Shown: positions 53,018 to 62,583 of the stretch, one piece after another | Layout: each line of letters begins with the position of its first letter | Position numbering within the stretch: position 1 is the first letter of the stretch | Assembly (NCBI GenBank): GCA_017550535.1 | Contig: JAFZOS010000040.1 | Span: 50,319 to 114,318 of the forward strand | Source: Lachnospiraceae bacterium | Lineage (GTDB): Bacteria; Bacillota; Clostridia; Lachnospirales; Lachnospiraceae | Direction: 5' to 3' | Length of the DNA stretch: 64,000 nt | Made by a program: the position numbers and the translations under genes | Notes under the pieces: generated by a model | Databases searched by the model: none | The model's input: the letters and a program-made list of their open reading frames with translations, nothing else | What the model was told of the DNA's origin: nothing

Positions 53018-54351
53018 ACTTAAGGCTTATGATCCTTGAGACCCTGCTTGAGATTGAAAAGGGTGATGTGCCTGCGGGTATCGTCATCCGGCAGGTGATG
53101 GACAAATACGATTATCTTGACAGGCAGGAGAGGAGCTTTTTAAAGAGGGTCCTTGAGGGGACGATTGAGCGGCTTATTGAGCTTGACTATATCATTGACA
53201 GATACAGCAGGGTAAAAACAGAAAAATTAAAACCCGTGATCAGGGCGATACTTCGCATGAGCGTGTATCAGCTTAAATATATGGATTCCGTGCCGGATTC
53301 CGCCGTATGCAACGAAGCTGTCAAGCTGGCCGGAAAGAAGGGTTTTTCTTCCCTTAAGGGTTTTGTGAACGGTGTGCTTAGAAACATCGCCAGGGAAATA
53401 AACGATATCGTGTACCCTCCGGAAGGCACGGATGAAGGGATGTCTGTTAGGTATTCCTGCCCGCTGTGGCTTGTAAGGCAGTTTGTATCCGAACAGGGTA
53501 GGGAAAGGACGGAAAAACTGCTTGAATCATCGCTAAAAGCGGCGGATATATGTATAAGGGTAAACACATCCCGTATAAGTGTCGACGGCCTTAAGGAGAG
53601 GCTTTTGGCGGAAGGGGTAAGATGCGGCGCTTCTTCGTATCTTCCGTATGCATTAAAGCTTGAGGGAGTTGATTCGATAAACCGGATCCCGTCTTTTGGC
53701 GAGGGCCTGTTTGGCGTTCAGGATGTAGGCTCCATGCTCGTTACGTTCCTTGCCGGGATAAAGAAGGATGATACCGTGTTTGACGTATGTGCCGCTCCGG
53801 GCGGAAAGTCCATGCATGCGCTTGACATACTTTCAGGGACGGGGCATGTTTATTCCTTCGATATTTCCGACAATAAGCTTGATCTTATAAGGGAAAACGC
53901 AGACAGGGCGGGATATGACAATATAGATATCATAAATGCCGACGCGCTTGTGCATAACGATGAATATGACGAAAAGGCCGATGTGCTCATCGCGGATCTA
54001 CCGTGCTCCGGGCTCGGAGTTTTAAGGAGAAAGGGCGATATAAAATACAACATGACTCCCGATAAGGAGGCTTCACTGGCATCGCTTCAGTGGGATATGC
54101 TAAAAAACGTAAGCCGGTATGTAAAGCCCGGAGGGATAATGGTATTTTCAACCTGTACGGTACACAGGGCGGAAAATGAGGATAATTACAGAAGGATTAA
54201 GGATGAACTGCCATTTGAACCCCTGCCGTTTAACGATTTACTGCCTGATGAGCTTAAGTGCGATACCGCTAAGGAAGGGTATATACAATTGGTGCCGGGA
54301 GTGGATGAGTGTGACGGGTTCTTTATTTCCCGCTTCATAAAGAATGCTTAA
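53014..54351 (+). CDS. rsmB: 16S rRNA m5C967 methyltransferase RsmB
   Basis: 445 aa. The N-terminal NusB-like RNA-binding domain (1-130) is followed by a Rossmann SAM-methyltransferase domain with VCAAPGGKSMHAL, DISDNKLDLIRENA, ADLPCSGLGVLRR (catalytic Cys) and STCTV (second Cys). It makes m5C in 16S rRNA. Overlaps fmt by 4 nt. Confidence 0.96.
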   Translation: MNLRLMILETLLEIEKGDVPAGIVIRQVMDKYDYLDRQERSFLKRVLEGTIERLIELDYIIDRYSRVKTEKLKPVIRAILRMSVYQLKYMDSVPDSAVCNEAVKLAGKKGFSSLKGFVNGVLRNIAREINDIVYPPEGTDEGMSVRYSCPLWLVRQFVSEQGRERTEKLLESSLKAADICIRVNTSRISVDGLKERLLAEGVRCGASSYLPYALKLEGVDSINRIPSFGEGLFGVQDVGSMLVTFLAGIKKDDTVFDVCAAPGGKSMHALDILSGTGHVYSFDISDNKLDLIRENADRAGYDNIDIINADALVHNDEYDEKADVLIADLPCSGLGVLRRKGDIKYNMTPDKEASLASLQWDMLKNVSRYVKPGGIMVFSTCTVHRAENEDNYRRIKDELPFEPLPFNDLLPDELKCDTAKEGYIQLVPGVDECDGFFISRFIKNA

Positions 54352-54375
54352 AGCAAGGATCGTAAGAGGTATGAA

Positions 54376-55434
54376 ATGACTGAGCAGGATATCCGCTCAA
54401 TGGAATACGATGAGCTCACTGCACTTGTTACGGGGCTTAATGAAAAGAAGTTCAGGGCATCCCAGATATTTGACTGGCTGCACAAAAAGCAGGTTGACAG
54501 CTTTGATGATATGACAAACATCCCCAAATCTTTAAGGGAAGCACTGGCGGGCGAATGCTGCATAAGCACCGCCGGCATCGAAAGGGTGCAGGAATCAGCA
54601 CTTGACGGTACGAGGAAATATCTGTTTAAGCTGCGTGACGGTAATCTTATCGAATCCGTATTCATGCGTTATGAGCACGGTAATTCGGTATGTGTATCGA
54701 CCCAGGTCGGATGCCGTATGGGATGCAGGTTCTGTGCTTCCACGATAGACGGGCTTGTAAGGGACCTGACAGCCGGCGAGATACTCGCCCAGGTTTATGG
54801 TATCATCCGTGATACTGGGGAACGGGTATCGAACGTAGTTATGATGGGATCGGGAGAACCGCTGGAAAATTATGATTCTTCCGTAAGGTTCATAAAACTG
54901 ATAAGCGATGAGAGGGGCCTTAACTTAAGCGCAAGAAATATCACCTTATCGACCTGCGGTATCGTGCCCGGGATGAGAAGGCTTGCGGATGAAGGACTTC
55001 CCGTGACTTTGGCGCTTTCGCTCCATGCATATAATGACGATAAGCGAAAGGAGATCATGCCGGTCGCAAATAAGTATCCGTTAAATGAGATAATGGATGC
55101 CTGCCGGTACTACTTTGATAAGACGGGACGCAGGGTCACCTTTGAATACAGCCTTATCGGAGGAGTTAACGATACGGACGCCGATGCGGCGGGATTATCG
55201 GCTCTTATAGGCGGCTTGAACTGCCATGTAAACCTTATACCCGTTAATCCCGTGAAGGAGAGAAACTACGTCGGATCCGCGAAATCAGCGGTTCTTGCAT
55301 TTAAAAATAAACTTGAAAAAAATCATATAAATGTTACTATTAGAAGAGAAATGGGCCGGGATATCGACGGCGCATGCGGCCAGCTGCGACGCAGGGTATT
55401 AAAGGATGAGGCCGCGAAAGCAACGAAAGGATAG
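54376..55434 (+). CDS. rlmN: Dual-specificity RNA methyltransferase RlmN
   Basis: 352 aa, a radical-SAM enzyme making m2A2503 in 23S rRNA and m2A37 in some tRNAs. The cluster motif CRMGCRFCAS binds the 4Fe-4S cluster, with MMGSGEPLENYDS and the methyl-carrier Cys near the C-terminus (DIDGACGQLRRR). Part of the conserved rsmB-rlmN-stp-prkC row. Confidence 0.97.
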   Translation: MTEQDIRSMEYDELTALVTGLNEKKFRASQIFDWLHKKQVDSFDDMTNIPKSLREALAGECCISTAGIERVQESALDGTRKYLFKLRDGNLIESVFMRYEHGNSVCVSTQVGCRMGCRFCASTIDGLVRDLTAGEILAQVYGIIRDTGERVSNVVMMGSGEPLENYDSSVRFIKLISDERGLNLSARNITLSTCGIVPGMRRLADEGLPVTLALSLHAYNDDKRKEIMPVANKYPLNEIMDACRYYFDKTGRRVTFEYSLIGGVNDTDADAAGLSALIGGLNCHVNLIPVNPVKERNYVGSAKSAVLAFKNKLEKNHINVTIRREMGRDIDGACGQLRRRVLKDEAAKATKG

Positions 55435-55439
55435 GAACA

Positions 55440-56180
55440 ATGCTTAAGACATTCTCTAAGACCGATATCGGCCGCAAGAGAAAGATCAATCAGGATTGCA
55501 TATTTTCCTGTGAGGTTCCGCTGGGAAACCTTCCGAACCTGTTCATAGTGGCAGACGGAATGGGCGGACATAACGCAGGTGATTACGCATCTTCATATAC
55601 AGTCAAGGCAATTGAACGCGAGGTCATGATCAATGACTCAAGCGAACCGGTCAAGGTTATCAAGGAAGCAATTGAGTGTGCCAACTCCGAGATCTACAGG
55701 AAAGCGGAGGCGGAAGCCGATTATCAGGGAATGGGGACTACCGCGGTGGTCGCCACTATTGTTGATGATGTCATGTATGTGGCCAATGTGGGCGACAGCA
55801 GGCTTTATATAATCAATGACGACATTAAGCAGATAACCAGGGATCACTCGCTCGTTGAGGAAATGATCAAGATGGGCGAGATCGATCGTGAATCAGCAAG
55901 GATACATCCCGATAAGAATATAATCACGAGGGCCATAGGCGTGGCTCCCGGGGTTGAAGTTGATTTCTTTGAGGTTGATATAAAGAAGGGTGATTACGTA
56001 CTGATGTGCTCCGACGGACTGACCAACATGGTGGAGGATGATGACATCCTCATGGTAGTCAAGGCGGGCAGGGATGTCGTACAGATCGTTGAGGAATTGA
56101 TACGGCTTGCCAACCATAACGGGGGCAAGGATAATATAGCGGTTGTGATAATCGAACCGTTTGCAGACGAGGTGAGATAA
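55440..56180 (+). CDS. PP2C-type Ser/Thr phosphatase (Stp/PrpC)
   Basis: 246 aa. It has the PP2C metal motifs ADGMGGHNAGDYAS and VGDSRLYI, MCSDGLTNMVEDD and GGKDNIAVV. It reverses phosphorylation by the kinase encoded immediately downstream (the stop and start overlap by one base). The pair controls cell-wall synthesis and spore/stress physiology in Firmicutes. Start ATG 55440 is 5 nt after rlmN. Confidence 0.96.
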   Translation: MLKTFSKTDIGRKRKINQDCIFSCEVPLGNLPNLFIVADGMGGHNAGDYASSYTVKAIEREVMINDSSEPVKVIKEAIECANSEIYRKAEAEADYQGMGTTAVVATIVDDVMYVANVGDSRLYIINDDIKQITRDHSLVEEMIKMGEIDRESARIHPDKNIITRAIGVAPGVEVDFFEVDIKKGDYVLMCSDGLTNMVEDDDILMVVKAGRDVVQIVEELIRLANHNGGKDNIAVVIIEPFADEVR

Positions 56181-58630
56181 TGTTAAATCCCGGAACCATA
56201 CTGGGTGACCGATACGAGATACTTGAAAAGATCGGTGCCGGCGGAATGGCTGACGTATATAAAGCCAAGTGTCATAAACTGAACAGGTATGTAGCGATAA
56301 AGGTGCTTAAGGATGAATTTGCTTCAAATAAGAGTTTTGTCAGCAAGTTCAGGGCCGAGGCGCAGGCTGCGGCAGGTCTTATGCATCCCAACATCGTGAA
56401 TGTGTACGATGTAGGTGATGAAAACGGACTTTATTATTTCGTAATGGAGCTCGTTGAGGGCATAACACTTAAGCGTTACATTGAGAAGAAGATAAGGCTG
56501 TCCGTAAAGGAAGCGGTCAGCATTGCGATACAGGTATCGATGGGCATCGAAAGTGCTCACAATAACGGTATCATACACAGGGACATCAAACCCCAGAACA
56601 TCATCATATCCAAGGAAGGCAAGGTTAAGGTTGCGGACTTCGGTATCGCGAGGGCTGCAAGCTCTGATACCCAAACAAGCCATGCCATGGGTTCCGTGCA
56701 TTACACATCTCCCGAGCAGGCGCGTGGGGGATATTCGGATACCAAGAGCGATATATATTCGATAGGTATCACGTTGTTTGAAATGGTAACAGGCCGTGTT
56801 CCGTTTGACGGTGAAACGACCGTTGCCATTGCGATAAAGCATATCCAGGAGGAAATGCCTTCTCCGAGGATCTATGTACCCGAGATCCCGATAAGCGTTG
56901 AGCAGATAATAGCCAAGTGTACGCAGAAGAATCCCGACAGGCGGTATGCGAATGTGAGCGAGCTTATGCAGGATCTTAAGCATTCGCTCATAAGTCCCGA
57001 TGAAAATTTCGTAGTGATCCAGGATCCGGCAAGTTCCGAGGGGACCAAGGCTATAACCGATGAGGACCGTAAGGAGATACGCCAGCAGACTGCATCCAGT
57101 ATGTATGGCAATGAGACGTTTGAATCGGCTTATGCAAGCTATAACAAGGCCGGCCAGTACGGCGCCTACGACGATCCGGGAGTATACGGCGGACAGCAGT
57201 ACGGCGGTCCTTATCCCGGAAGTGTATATAATGACCCTTATTATGCCAATCAGGGCTATCAGGGCGGCTATGTCGATCCGGCATATGCAGGACAGTATGG
57301 GGGTCAGTACGGCCCCGGCATGTATGAGAACGTTCCTGAGGAAGGAATGGAAGATCCGTATTATGTTATGGATCCGAGGGCTGCAAGGAACCGCAAACAG
57401 TCAAGGCCTAAGGTGGAGGATCAGGCAGAAGGGCTGAGGGCAAAGCAGCGCAGCAACGCAACGCAGCAAAGGCCCGAACAGAAACCGCCGCGCCACCGCG
57501 AGCCTGAAAAGACGAATAAAAAGGCACCAAGGAAGGCTGAGAAGCCGAAAAAGGCTGCCTACGATAAGGAACAGGATAATGACAGTGATGTTGACCCGCG
57601 CATGGAAAAGGTCATGACGGTGCTCATGATCATTGCGGCCATTGTTCTGGGAATATTTGCCATATTCATTGTATTTAAGGTATTCAATCCCCTTGGGGAT
57701 AATGATTCTGAAACTGCGATAGAAGAAGGAATGACCGAGGTTCCCGACCTTGTGGGAATGTCTCTTGATGAGGCTACTGCCGCGCTTAAGAAGGCCAACC
57801 TTACAGCCAAGGCTTCATATGCCGAGTCGACGAAGTACGAAAAGGATCATATCGATTCGCAGGATCCCGCACCGGGTACCGTAATAGATGAAAATTCACA
57901 GATCACACTTGTTGTCAGCAGCGGCAAGGTCGAAGGAGCCGACACGGGCGAGGAAGGTGAGGAAGCACCTGTCGGAGGAGCGGCCGTTCCCGATGTTGTC
58001 GGTAAAACCGAGGCGGAAGCCAAGGTGGCTATCGAGGCTGAAGGTTTTGTTTTTGCCATGATAGAGGAGCCTTCCGAAACGGTTGAAAAGGGTAAGGTCA
58101 TATCTCAGAGTCCGCTGGGAGCGGAGATCAAACCCTTAAAAAGTACAGTACAGGTACATATAAGTTCGGGTTCGAATATTGAGGAGGTACAGGTTCCGGA
58201 TCTTGCAGGCAAGGATGAGGAAACCGCAAGGGCACTCCTTGTTGAAGCGGGTCTTGAATGCGATGCGTCTGAGGAAAACTCCGATACTGTCGCAAAGGGC
58301 AGCGTAATATCACAGTCGGTATCGGCAGGTACTACTGTTGAGAAGGGCTCAAAGGTGAGCATCAAGATAAGCAAGGGCCCGAACGGATATACATGCAATG
58401 CGACCATCCAGGCACCGGAAGGCTATCTTGCAGGTTCCGAGGCGATAATCGTTCTGCTTGATGCGGGCGGCGCCGAACTGCAGCGGTTTTCAACCACAAC
58501 CTTCCCTTATAATGCGGTTAAGACAGGCATTACCACTTCACCTGCCGGATTTATAACAGTCACATATCAGACGGTAGACGGCCAGTGGCAGACTTCTCCG
58601 CCCAGCGCGGTTACGTTTAACAAGGAATGA
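56180..58630 (+). CDS. prkC: PASTA-domain Ser/Thr protein kinase PrkC
   Basis: 816 aa. Kinase domain (about 10-270): Gly-rich loop GAGGMADVYKA, Lys40, HRD at 133-135 with KPQN, DFG at 153-155, SPEQAR. Next is a Tyr/Gly/Gln-rich juxtamembrane stretch (about 322-384), then a basic low-complexity part, one membrane helix (about 478-499), three PASTA repeats (about 519-585, 596-665, 668-738) and a C-terminal beta-rich domain (about 739-816). PASTA domains bind muropeptides and allow the kinase to sense cell-wall state. The Tyr/Gly insert is uncommon and may be a flexible phosphorylated linker. Confidence 0.95.
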   Translation: MLNPGTILGDRYEILEKIGAGGMADVYKAKCHKLNRYVAIKVLKDEFASNKSFVSKFRAEAQAAAGLMHPNIVNVYDVGDENGLYYFVMELVEGITLKRYIEKKIRLSVKEAVSIAIQVSMGIESAHNNGIIHRDIKPQNIIISKEGKVKVADFGIARAASSDTQTSHAMGSVHYTSPEQARGGYSDTKSDIYSIGITLFEMVTGRVPFDGETTVAIAIKHIQEEMPSPRIYVPEIPISVEQIIAKCTQKNPDRRYANVSELMQDLKHSLISPDENFVVIQDPASSEGTKAITDEDRKEIRQQTASSMYGNETFESAYASYNKAGQYGAYDDPGVYGGQQYGGPYPGSVYNDPYYANQGYQGGYVDPAYAGQYGGQYGPGMYENVPEEGMEDPYYVMDPRAARNRKQSRPKVEDQAEGLRAKQRSNATQQRPEQKPPRHREPEKTNKKAPRKAEKPKKAAYDKEQDNDSDVDPRMEKVMTVLMIIAAIVLGIFAIFIVFKVFNPLGDNDSETAIEEGMTEVPDLVGMSLDEATAALKKANLTAKASYAESTKYEKDHIDSQDPAPGTVIDENSQITLVVSSGKVEGADTGEEGEEAPVGGAAVPDVVGKTEAEAKVAIEAEGFVFAMIEEPSETVEKGKVISQSPLGAEIKPLKSTVQVHISSGSNIEEVQVPDLAGKDEETARALLVEAGLECDASEENSDTVAKGSVISQSVSAGTTVEKGSKVSIKISKGPNGYTCNATIQAPEGYLAGSEAIIVLLDAGGAELQRFSTTTFPYNAVKTGITTSPAGFITVTYQTVDGQWQTSPPSAVTFNKE

Positions 58631-59508
58631 TAATGCAGGGCAGGATCATCAAGGGTATTGCGGGATTCTATTATGTGTATGCCGGGGACGGCAGGATATA
58701 TGAGTGCAAAGCCAAGGGCGTTTTCCGAAAGGACGGCCGAAAGCCGCTTGTGGGTGATATAGTTGAAGCGGATATACTTGATGAAGACGGCTGCATCGGG
58801 AATATTACCGATCTTAAGGAGAGGACCAGTGAGCTTATAAGGCCTGAGGTGGCCAATGTAGATCAGGCCCTTATCGTATTTGCTTTTGCAAATCCCAAAC
58901 CCGCTTATCTTATGATAGATAAGCTGCTTCTCCAGTATTCTCTGCAGGATATACCGGTCATCCTGTGCTTTAACAAGGATGATCTTGTAAAAGAAGCCGA
59001 AGCTGACCGGGCCGTTTCGATATATAAAGATTGCGGAAGCAGGATATATGTTACCTGTGCTAAGGATCTAAAGGGAATAGATGAGTTGAAGGAAGCGCTT
59101 CGGGGAAGGCTTACCTGCGTTGCCGGTCCTTCGGGAGTCGGCAAGTCATCGCTTATAAACTGCCTGCAGGATAACGTGCGTGCGCAGACCGGGGACATAA
59201 GCAGGAAGTCGGAACGGGGTAAGCATACTACAAGGCATTCCGAGATCATACCCATATCGGACGACACATTTATCATGGATACTCCGGGCTTTTCGTCTTT
59301 TGATGTTTTTATAAAGGATGCCGAAGGGCTCAGGGATCATTACAACGAATTCATACCATATACGGATTGCAGGTTCAAACCGTGTTCGCACACGCATGAG
59401 CCTGACTGCGCGGTCAAGGCTGCCGTGGATAAGGGACTTATATCACGGGAGCGTTACGAAGGATACGTGCAGTTATACAATGAGCTTAAGAATCAAAGGA
59501 GATACTGA
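58627..59508 (+). CDS. rsgA: Ribosome small subunit GTPase RsgA
   Basis: 293 aa, a circularly permuted GTPase that helps 30S subunit maturation. The OB-fold N-terminus (about 1-70) comes first. G4 (FNKDD) precedes G1 (GPSGVGKSSLIN) and G3 (DTPGFSSF), as expected for the permuted fold. The zinc motif CRFKPCSHTHEPDC is at the C-terminus. ATG 58627 overlaps the prkC stop; a second ATG at 58633 is possible. Confidence 0.96.
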   Translation: MIMQGRIIKGIAGFYYVYAGDGRIYECKAKGVFRKDGRKPLVGDIVEADILDEDGCIGNITDLKERTSELIRPEVANVDQALIVFAFANPKPAYLMIDKLLLQYSLQDIPVILCFNKDDLVKEAEADRAVSIYKDCGSRIYVTCAKDLKGIDELKEALRGRLTCVAGPSGVGKSSLINCLQDNVRAQTGDISRKSERGKHTTRHSEIIPISDDTFIMDTPGFSSFDVFIKDAEGLRDHYNEFIPYTDCRFKPCSHTHEPDCAVKAAVDKGLISRERYEGYVQLYNELKNQRRY

Positions 59509-59509
59509 A

Positions 59510-60184
59510 ATGATCTTAATGTCGCCGTCGATCCTGGCAGCCGATTTTGCATGCCTCGGAAGTTATATGAGGCAGGCTGATGCCGCAGGAGTCGATATGT
59601 TTCATGTGGATGTAATGGATGGTATGTTCGTTCCGAACATATCATTCGGCATACCTATTATGGAGTCGGTAAAAAAGATCACTCATACTCCGCTTGACGT
59701 TCATTTGATGATAGTCCAGCCCGAGCGGTACATAAGGGAGTTTGCCCGTACGGGAGCAGATGTGATCACAGTGCATTATGAGGCGTGTGATGACCTTAAT
59801 GCAGCTGCGGCTCTCATTCATGAATGCGGATGCAGGGCGGGACTGTCTATAAAGCCGGGAACGGATACGGCGGTATTAAAACCGTTCCTTGATGAGTATG
59901 ATATGTTCCTTATCATGACCGTTGAACCGGGGTTTGGCGGCCAGAAGTATATGAACAAATGCACAAAGAAGATAACGGACCTTCGGCAGATGCTTACCGA
60001 ACACGGACTTGACAGTGATATAGAAGTTGACGGCGGCATAACAAGGGATAACATCGGGATGGTGCTTGATGCCGGAGCCAATGTGATAGTAATGGGATCA
60101 TCGGTATTTAAGGGGGATATCCAGGAAAACATTAAGTATTACAGGAAGGTTTTCACGGATTATGAGAACGGAAGGGAGCAGTAA
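59510..60184 (+). CDS. rpe: Ribulose-phosphate 3-epimerase
   Basis: 224 aa, a TIM barrel interconverting ribulose-5-P and xylulose-5-P in the pentose phosphate pathway. MSPSILAADFACLG, HVDVMDGMFVPNISFG and MTVEPGFGGQKYM and the EVDGGI metal/phosphate sites are present. ATG 59510 with AAGGAG at 8 nt is chosen over an open frame from 59318 that overlaps rsgA. It also serves use of xylose released by the GH43 locus. Confidence 0.97.
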   Translation: MILMSPSILAADFACLGSYMRQADAAGVDMFHVDVMDGMFVPNISFGIPIMESVKKITHTPLDVHLMIVQPERYIREFARTGADVITVHYEACDDLNAAAALIHECGCRAGLSIKPGTDTAVLKPFLDEYDMFLIMTVEPGFGGQKYMNKCTKKITDLRQMLTEHGLDSDIEVDGGITRDNIGMVLDAGANVIVMGSSVFKGDIQENIKYYRKVFTDYENGREQ

Positions 60185-61116
60185 TGAAAAAGTATATTAA
60201 GATAGCAAGGCCCGATCACTGGGTCAAAAATGCATTTATACTGCCCGGAGTGGTAATAGCGGTGCTTCTTACCGATTTCACTTTTTCCGGTGAATATGTG
60301 TTTAAGTTCATATTGGGCTTTTTCTCAACCTGCTTCATAGCATCGGCCAACTATGTCATCAATGAATGGCTGGATGCCGAATTCGACCGTTTCCATCCCA
60401 CCAAGAAGAACAGGCCGGTAGTATCGGAGAATATGAAGTTTTCCCTTGTGATGCTGGAGTATGCGATATGCATAGTGATAGGTATTGCCCTCGCACTTCC
60501 GATAAACAGGCCCTTCCTTCTGATGGAGCTGTGGCTCCTCCTTATGGGAGTGCTTTATAACGTTAAGCCGATAAGGACAAAGGACATTCCTTATCTTGAT
60601 GTGCTCAGTGAATCCATAAATAATATGATAAGGCTCCTTATAGGCTGGTTCATAATAACATCGGATTATCAGCCTCCGAGTTCTATCCTTATCGGATACT
60701 GGTTTGCAGGAGCTTTCTTAATGGCGACAAAGAGGTTTGCGGAATACAGGATGATAGGCGATCCCGAGCGGGCGGGGCTTTACCGTAAGTCCTTTAAGCA
60801 TTATTCCGAAAATTCTCTTTTGGTATCAACATTCTTCTATGCGATGACGGCTACCTTTTTTATAGGCATATTCATGGTCAAGTACCGCATCGAGTATCTC
60901 ATTGCGATGCCGTTTGTGTTCGGACTTTTCTGTTTTTATCTGTGGATAAGTTTCAAGCCGGATTCCGCGGTCCAGAAGCCCGAGAAACTGTACAGGGAAA
61001 AAAAGCTCCTTATATACATAGCTTTCCTGTGCCTTATCCTTGTGATACTGACCTTTGTAAACCTTGATTTCCTTAATTTCTGGATGGATCCGTTCCTCCT
61101 CCCTGCAGGTGTATGA
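60184..61116 (+). CDS. UbiA-family prenyltransferase, DPPR synthase-like
   Basis: 310 aa with about 8-9 membrane helices. RPDHWVKNAFILPG at the N-terminus and the Asp-rich NEWLDAEFDRFHPTKKNRPV (about 62-81) are typical of decaprenyl-phosphate 5-phosphoribose synthase-type UbiA proteins, which transfer phosphoribose from PRPP to a polyprenyl phosphate. The first Asp of the usual NDxxDxxxD motif is Glu here. A second acidic motif around YLDVLSESINNMIR is visible. It overlaps rpe by one base and precedes a HAD phosphatase, a common partner. A role in making a lipid-linked ribose/arabinose donor is inference. Confidence 0.85.
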   Translation: MKKYIKIARPDHWVKNAFILPGVVIAVLLTDFTFSGEYVFKFILGFFSTCFIASANYVINEWLDAEFDRFHPTKKNRPVVSENMKFSLVMLEYAICIVIGIALALPINRPFLLMELWLLLMGVLYNVKPIRTKDIPYLDVLSESINNMIRLLIGWFIITSDYQPPSSILIGYWFAGAFLMATKRFAEYRMIGDPERAGLYRKSFKHYSENSLLVSTFFYAMTATFFIGIFMVKYRIEYLIAMPFVFGLFCFYLWISFKPDSAVQKPEKLYREKKLLIYIAFLCLILVILTFVNLDFLNFWMDPFLLPAGV

Positions 61117-61812
61117 ATGAAACCCATAACCCAATATAAAGCTTTGGTTTTCGATCTCGACGGCACTCTTTACTACCAGCGCCGTCTCCGTATAAAAATG
61201 GCATGGATGCTGCTTGGCTACTATCTGTGTCATTTTTGGCGTATTAAGGAATTGTTTGTGGTTAAGGAATTCAGGAAGGTAAGGGAAGGCTGGGATGCCA
61301 TATCAAAGGATTCCGGGTTTGACGAAACGGACGGTACCAAAGCCGGCACAGGGGCGGGCCTTGAGGATATACAGTATGCCTATATTGCCAAAAGGATGAA
61401 TGAAACGCCTGAAAATGTAAAAAACACGGTCGAGACGTGGATATACGATAAGCCCCTTAAGGCCGTGTATGAGACAAGGGATGTTAAGCTGCTTGAAATG
61501 ATAGGCAGGTACAGGTCTTTGGGGCAGAAGATATTTATCTTTTCCGATTATCCGATAGAAGACAAGCTTAATGCACTGGGACTTTCGGCCGATGGGATGT
61601 ATGCGGCTACTGATGAGAGGGTGAACGCCTTAAAGCCGGATCCAAGGGGGCTTGAGCTTATAATGCAGGATAACGGCTATGATAAGTCTGAAATACTGAT
61701 GATCGGAGACCGGATGTCAAGGGACGGTCAGGCTGCGATAAACGCGGGCTGCGATTATGTGATTCTTCCAAAATCCAAGCCAAAACGTGAGAAATTGTAT
61801 AAAAAAATGTAA
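61117..61812 (+). CDS. HAD-family phosphatase
   Basis: 231 aa. Motif I is VFDLDGTLYY (nucleophile Asp), motif II IFSDYP, motif III Lys in NALKPDPRG and motif IV ILMIGDRMSRDGQAA. It follows the UbiA-type gene without a gap. In several bacteria UbiA prenyltransferases are fused to HAD phosphatases, so dephosphorylation of the lipid-linked phosphoribose is a reasonable guess. Other HAD substrates remain possible. Confidence 0.85.
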   Translation: MKPITQYKALVFDLDGTLYYQRRLRIKMAWMLLGYYLCHFWRIKELFVVKEFRKVREGWDAISKDSGFDETDGTKAGTGAGLEDIQYAYIAKRMNETPENVKNTVETWIYDKPLKAVYETRDVKLLEMIGRYRSLGQKIFIFSDYPIEDKLNALGLSADGMYAATDERVNALKPDPRGLELIMQDNGYDKSEILMIGDRMSRDGQAAINAGCDYVILPKSKPKREKLYKKM

Positions 61813-61826
61813 AGAAGTCAAAAAAT

Positions 61827-61857
61827 TTGTGCAATTTCGGTAAAATTGTGTTATACT
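61827..61857 (+). promoter_or_regulatory. Possible promoter before the phosphoribosyltransferase gene
   Basis: TTGTGC (61827-61832) and TATACT (61852-61857) are 19 nt apart, a slightly long spacing. The -10 region TGTTATACTT is good. Confidence 0.45.
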
Positions 61858-61915
61858 TATCTCAGCGCAGAACGAAGGGGTTTGTGTCTGCCAATAAATC
61901 AATAAGGGGGGTCGT

Positions 61916-62554
61916 ATGCAGGATTACAAGAAGATTGATTACGCCAAGAACAAGGATGTCGTGCTCCGTTATATTCCGGGGCATTTCGTAACGCCCAATT
62001 CACATGTAAATTATTACATGGACTTAACCGATATGAAGTCGCGTCAGCGCGAAGCCAGGGCAACCGGTGAGGAGCTGGCTGAGATGTATCTGACGACTGA
62101 TATCATCGATACCATATTATGCTTAAACGGTATGGAAGTGGTTGGCGCATATCTTGCCAACAAGCTTACAAAAGCAGGTATCATATCCGCAAACAGGCAT
62201 CAGACGATGTATATCACAAGTCCCGAATACAATGTGAGCGGGCAGATGATGTTCAGGGAGAACAATCAGCATATGATAAGGGGTAAGAAGGTACTTATCC
62301 TTATCGACACGGCTACGACAGGTGATACCTTAAGGAGCGCTGTGGGATCGGTTAAGTTCTACGGTGGTCAGGTTGTTGGTATTTCGGCTATATATTCGGT
62401 AGCTACTCAGATCGAGGGCTTCCAGATAAGGTCTCTGTATTCCACAAGGGATCTGCCGGATTACATGAGCTACCGGCCGGCGAGCTGTCCGTTATGCGAG
62501 TCGGGCACACCTGTAGATGCCATATGTAACGGTTTTGGTTATTCGACACTGTAA
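61916..62554 (+). CDS. Orotate phosphoribosyltransferase-like protein
   Basis: 212 aa. Type I phosphoribosyltransferase fold with a PRPP loop KVLILIDTATTGDTLRSAV (about 125-143), where the usual acidic pair before the TTG is reduced (Asp-Thr instead of Asp-Asp). N-terminal HFVTPNSHVNYYMDLTDMKSRQREAR resembles the substrate hood of OPRTase-like proteins. The C-terminal CPLCESGTPVDAICNGFGYS has a CxxC pair. It is not a typical PyrE of a pyr operon, and the substrate is uncertain. GGGGG precedes the ATG. Confidence 0.8.
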   Translation: MQDYKKIDYAKNKDVVLRYIPGHFVTPNSHVNYYMDLTDMKSRQREARATGEELAEMYLTTDIIDTILCLNGMEVVGAYLANKLTKAGIISANRHQTMYITSPEYNVSGQMMFRENNQHMIRGKKVLILIDTATTGDTLRSAVGSVKFYGGQVVGISAIYSVATQIEGFQIRSLYSTRDLPDYMSYRPASCPLCESGTPVDAICNGFGYSTL

Positions 62555-62583
62555 ATGTATTGGTAGTATGAAAGGAGTAGGTT

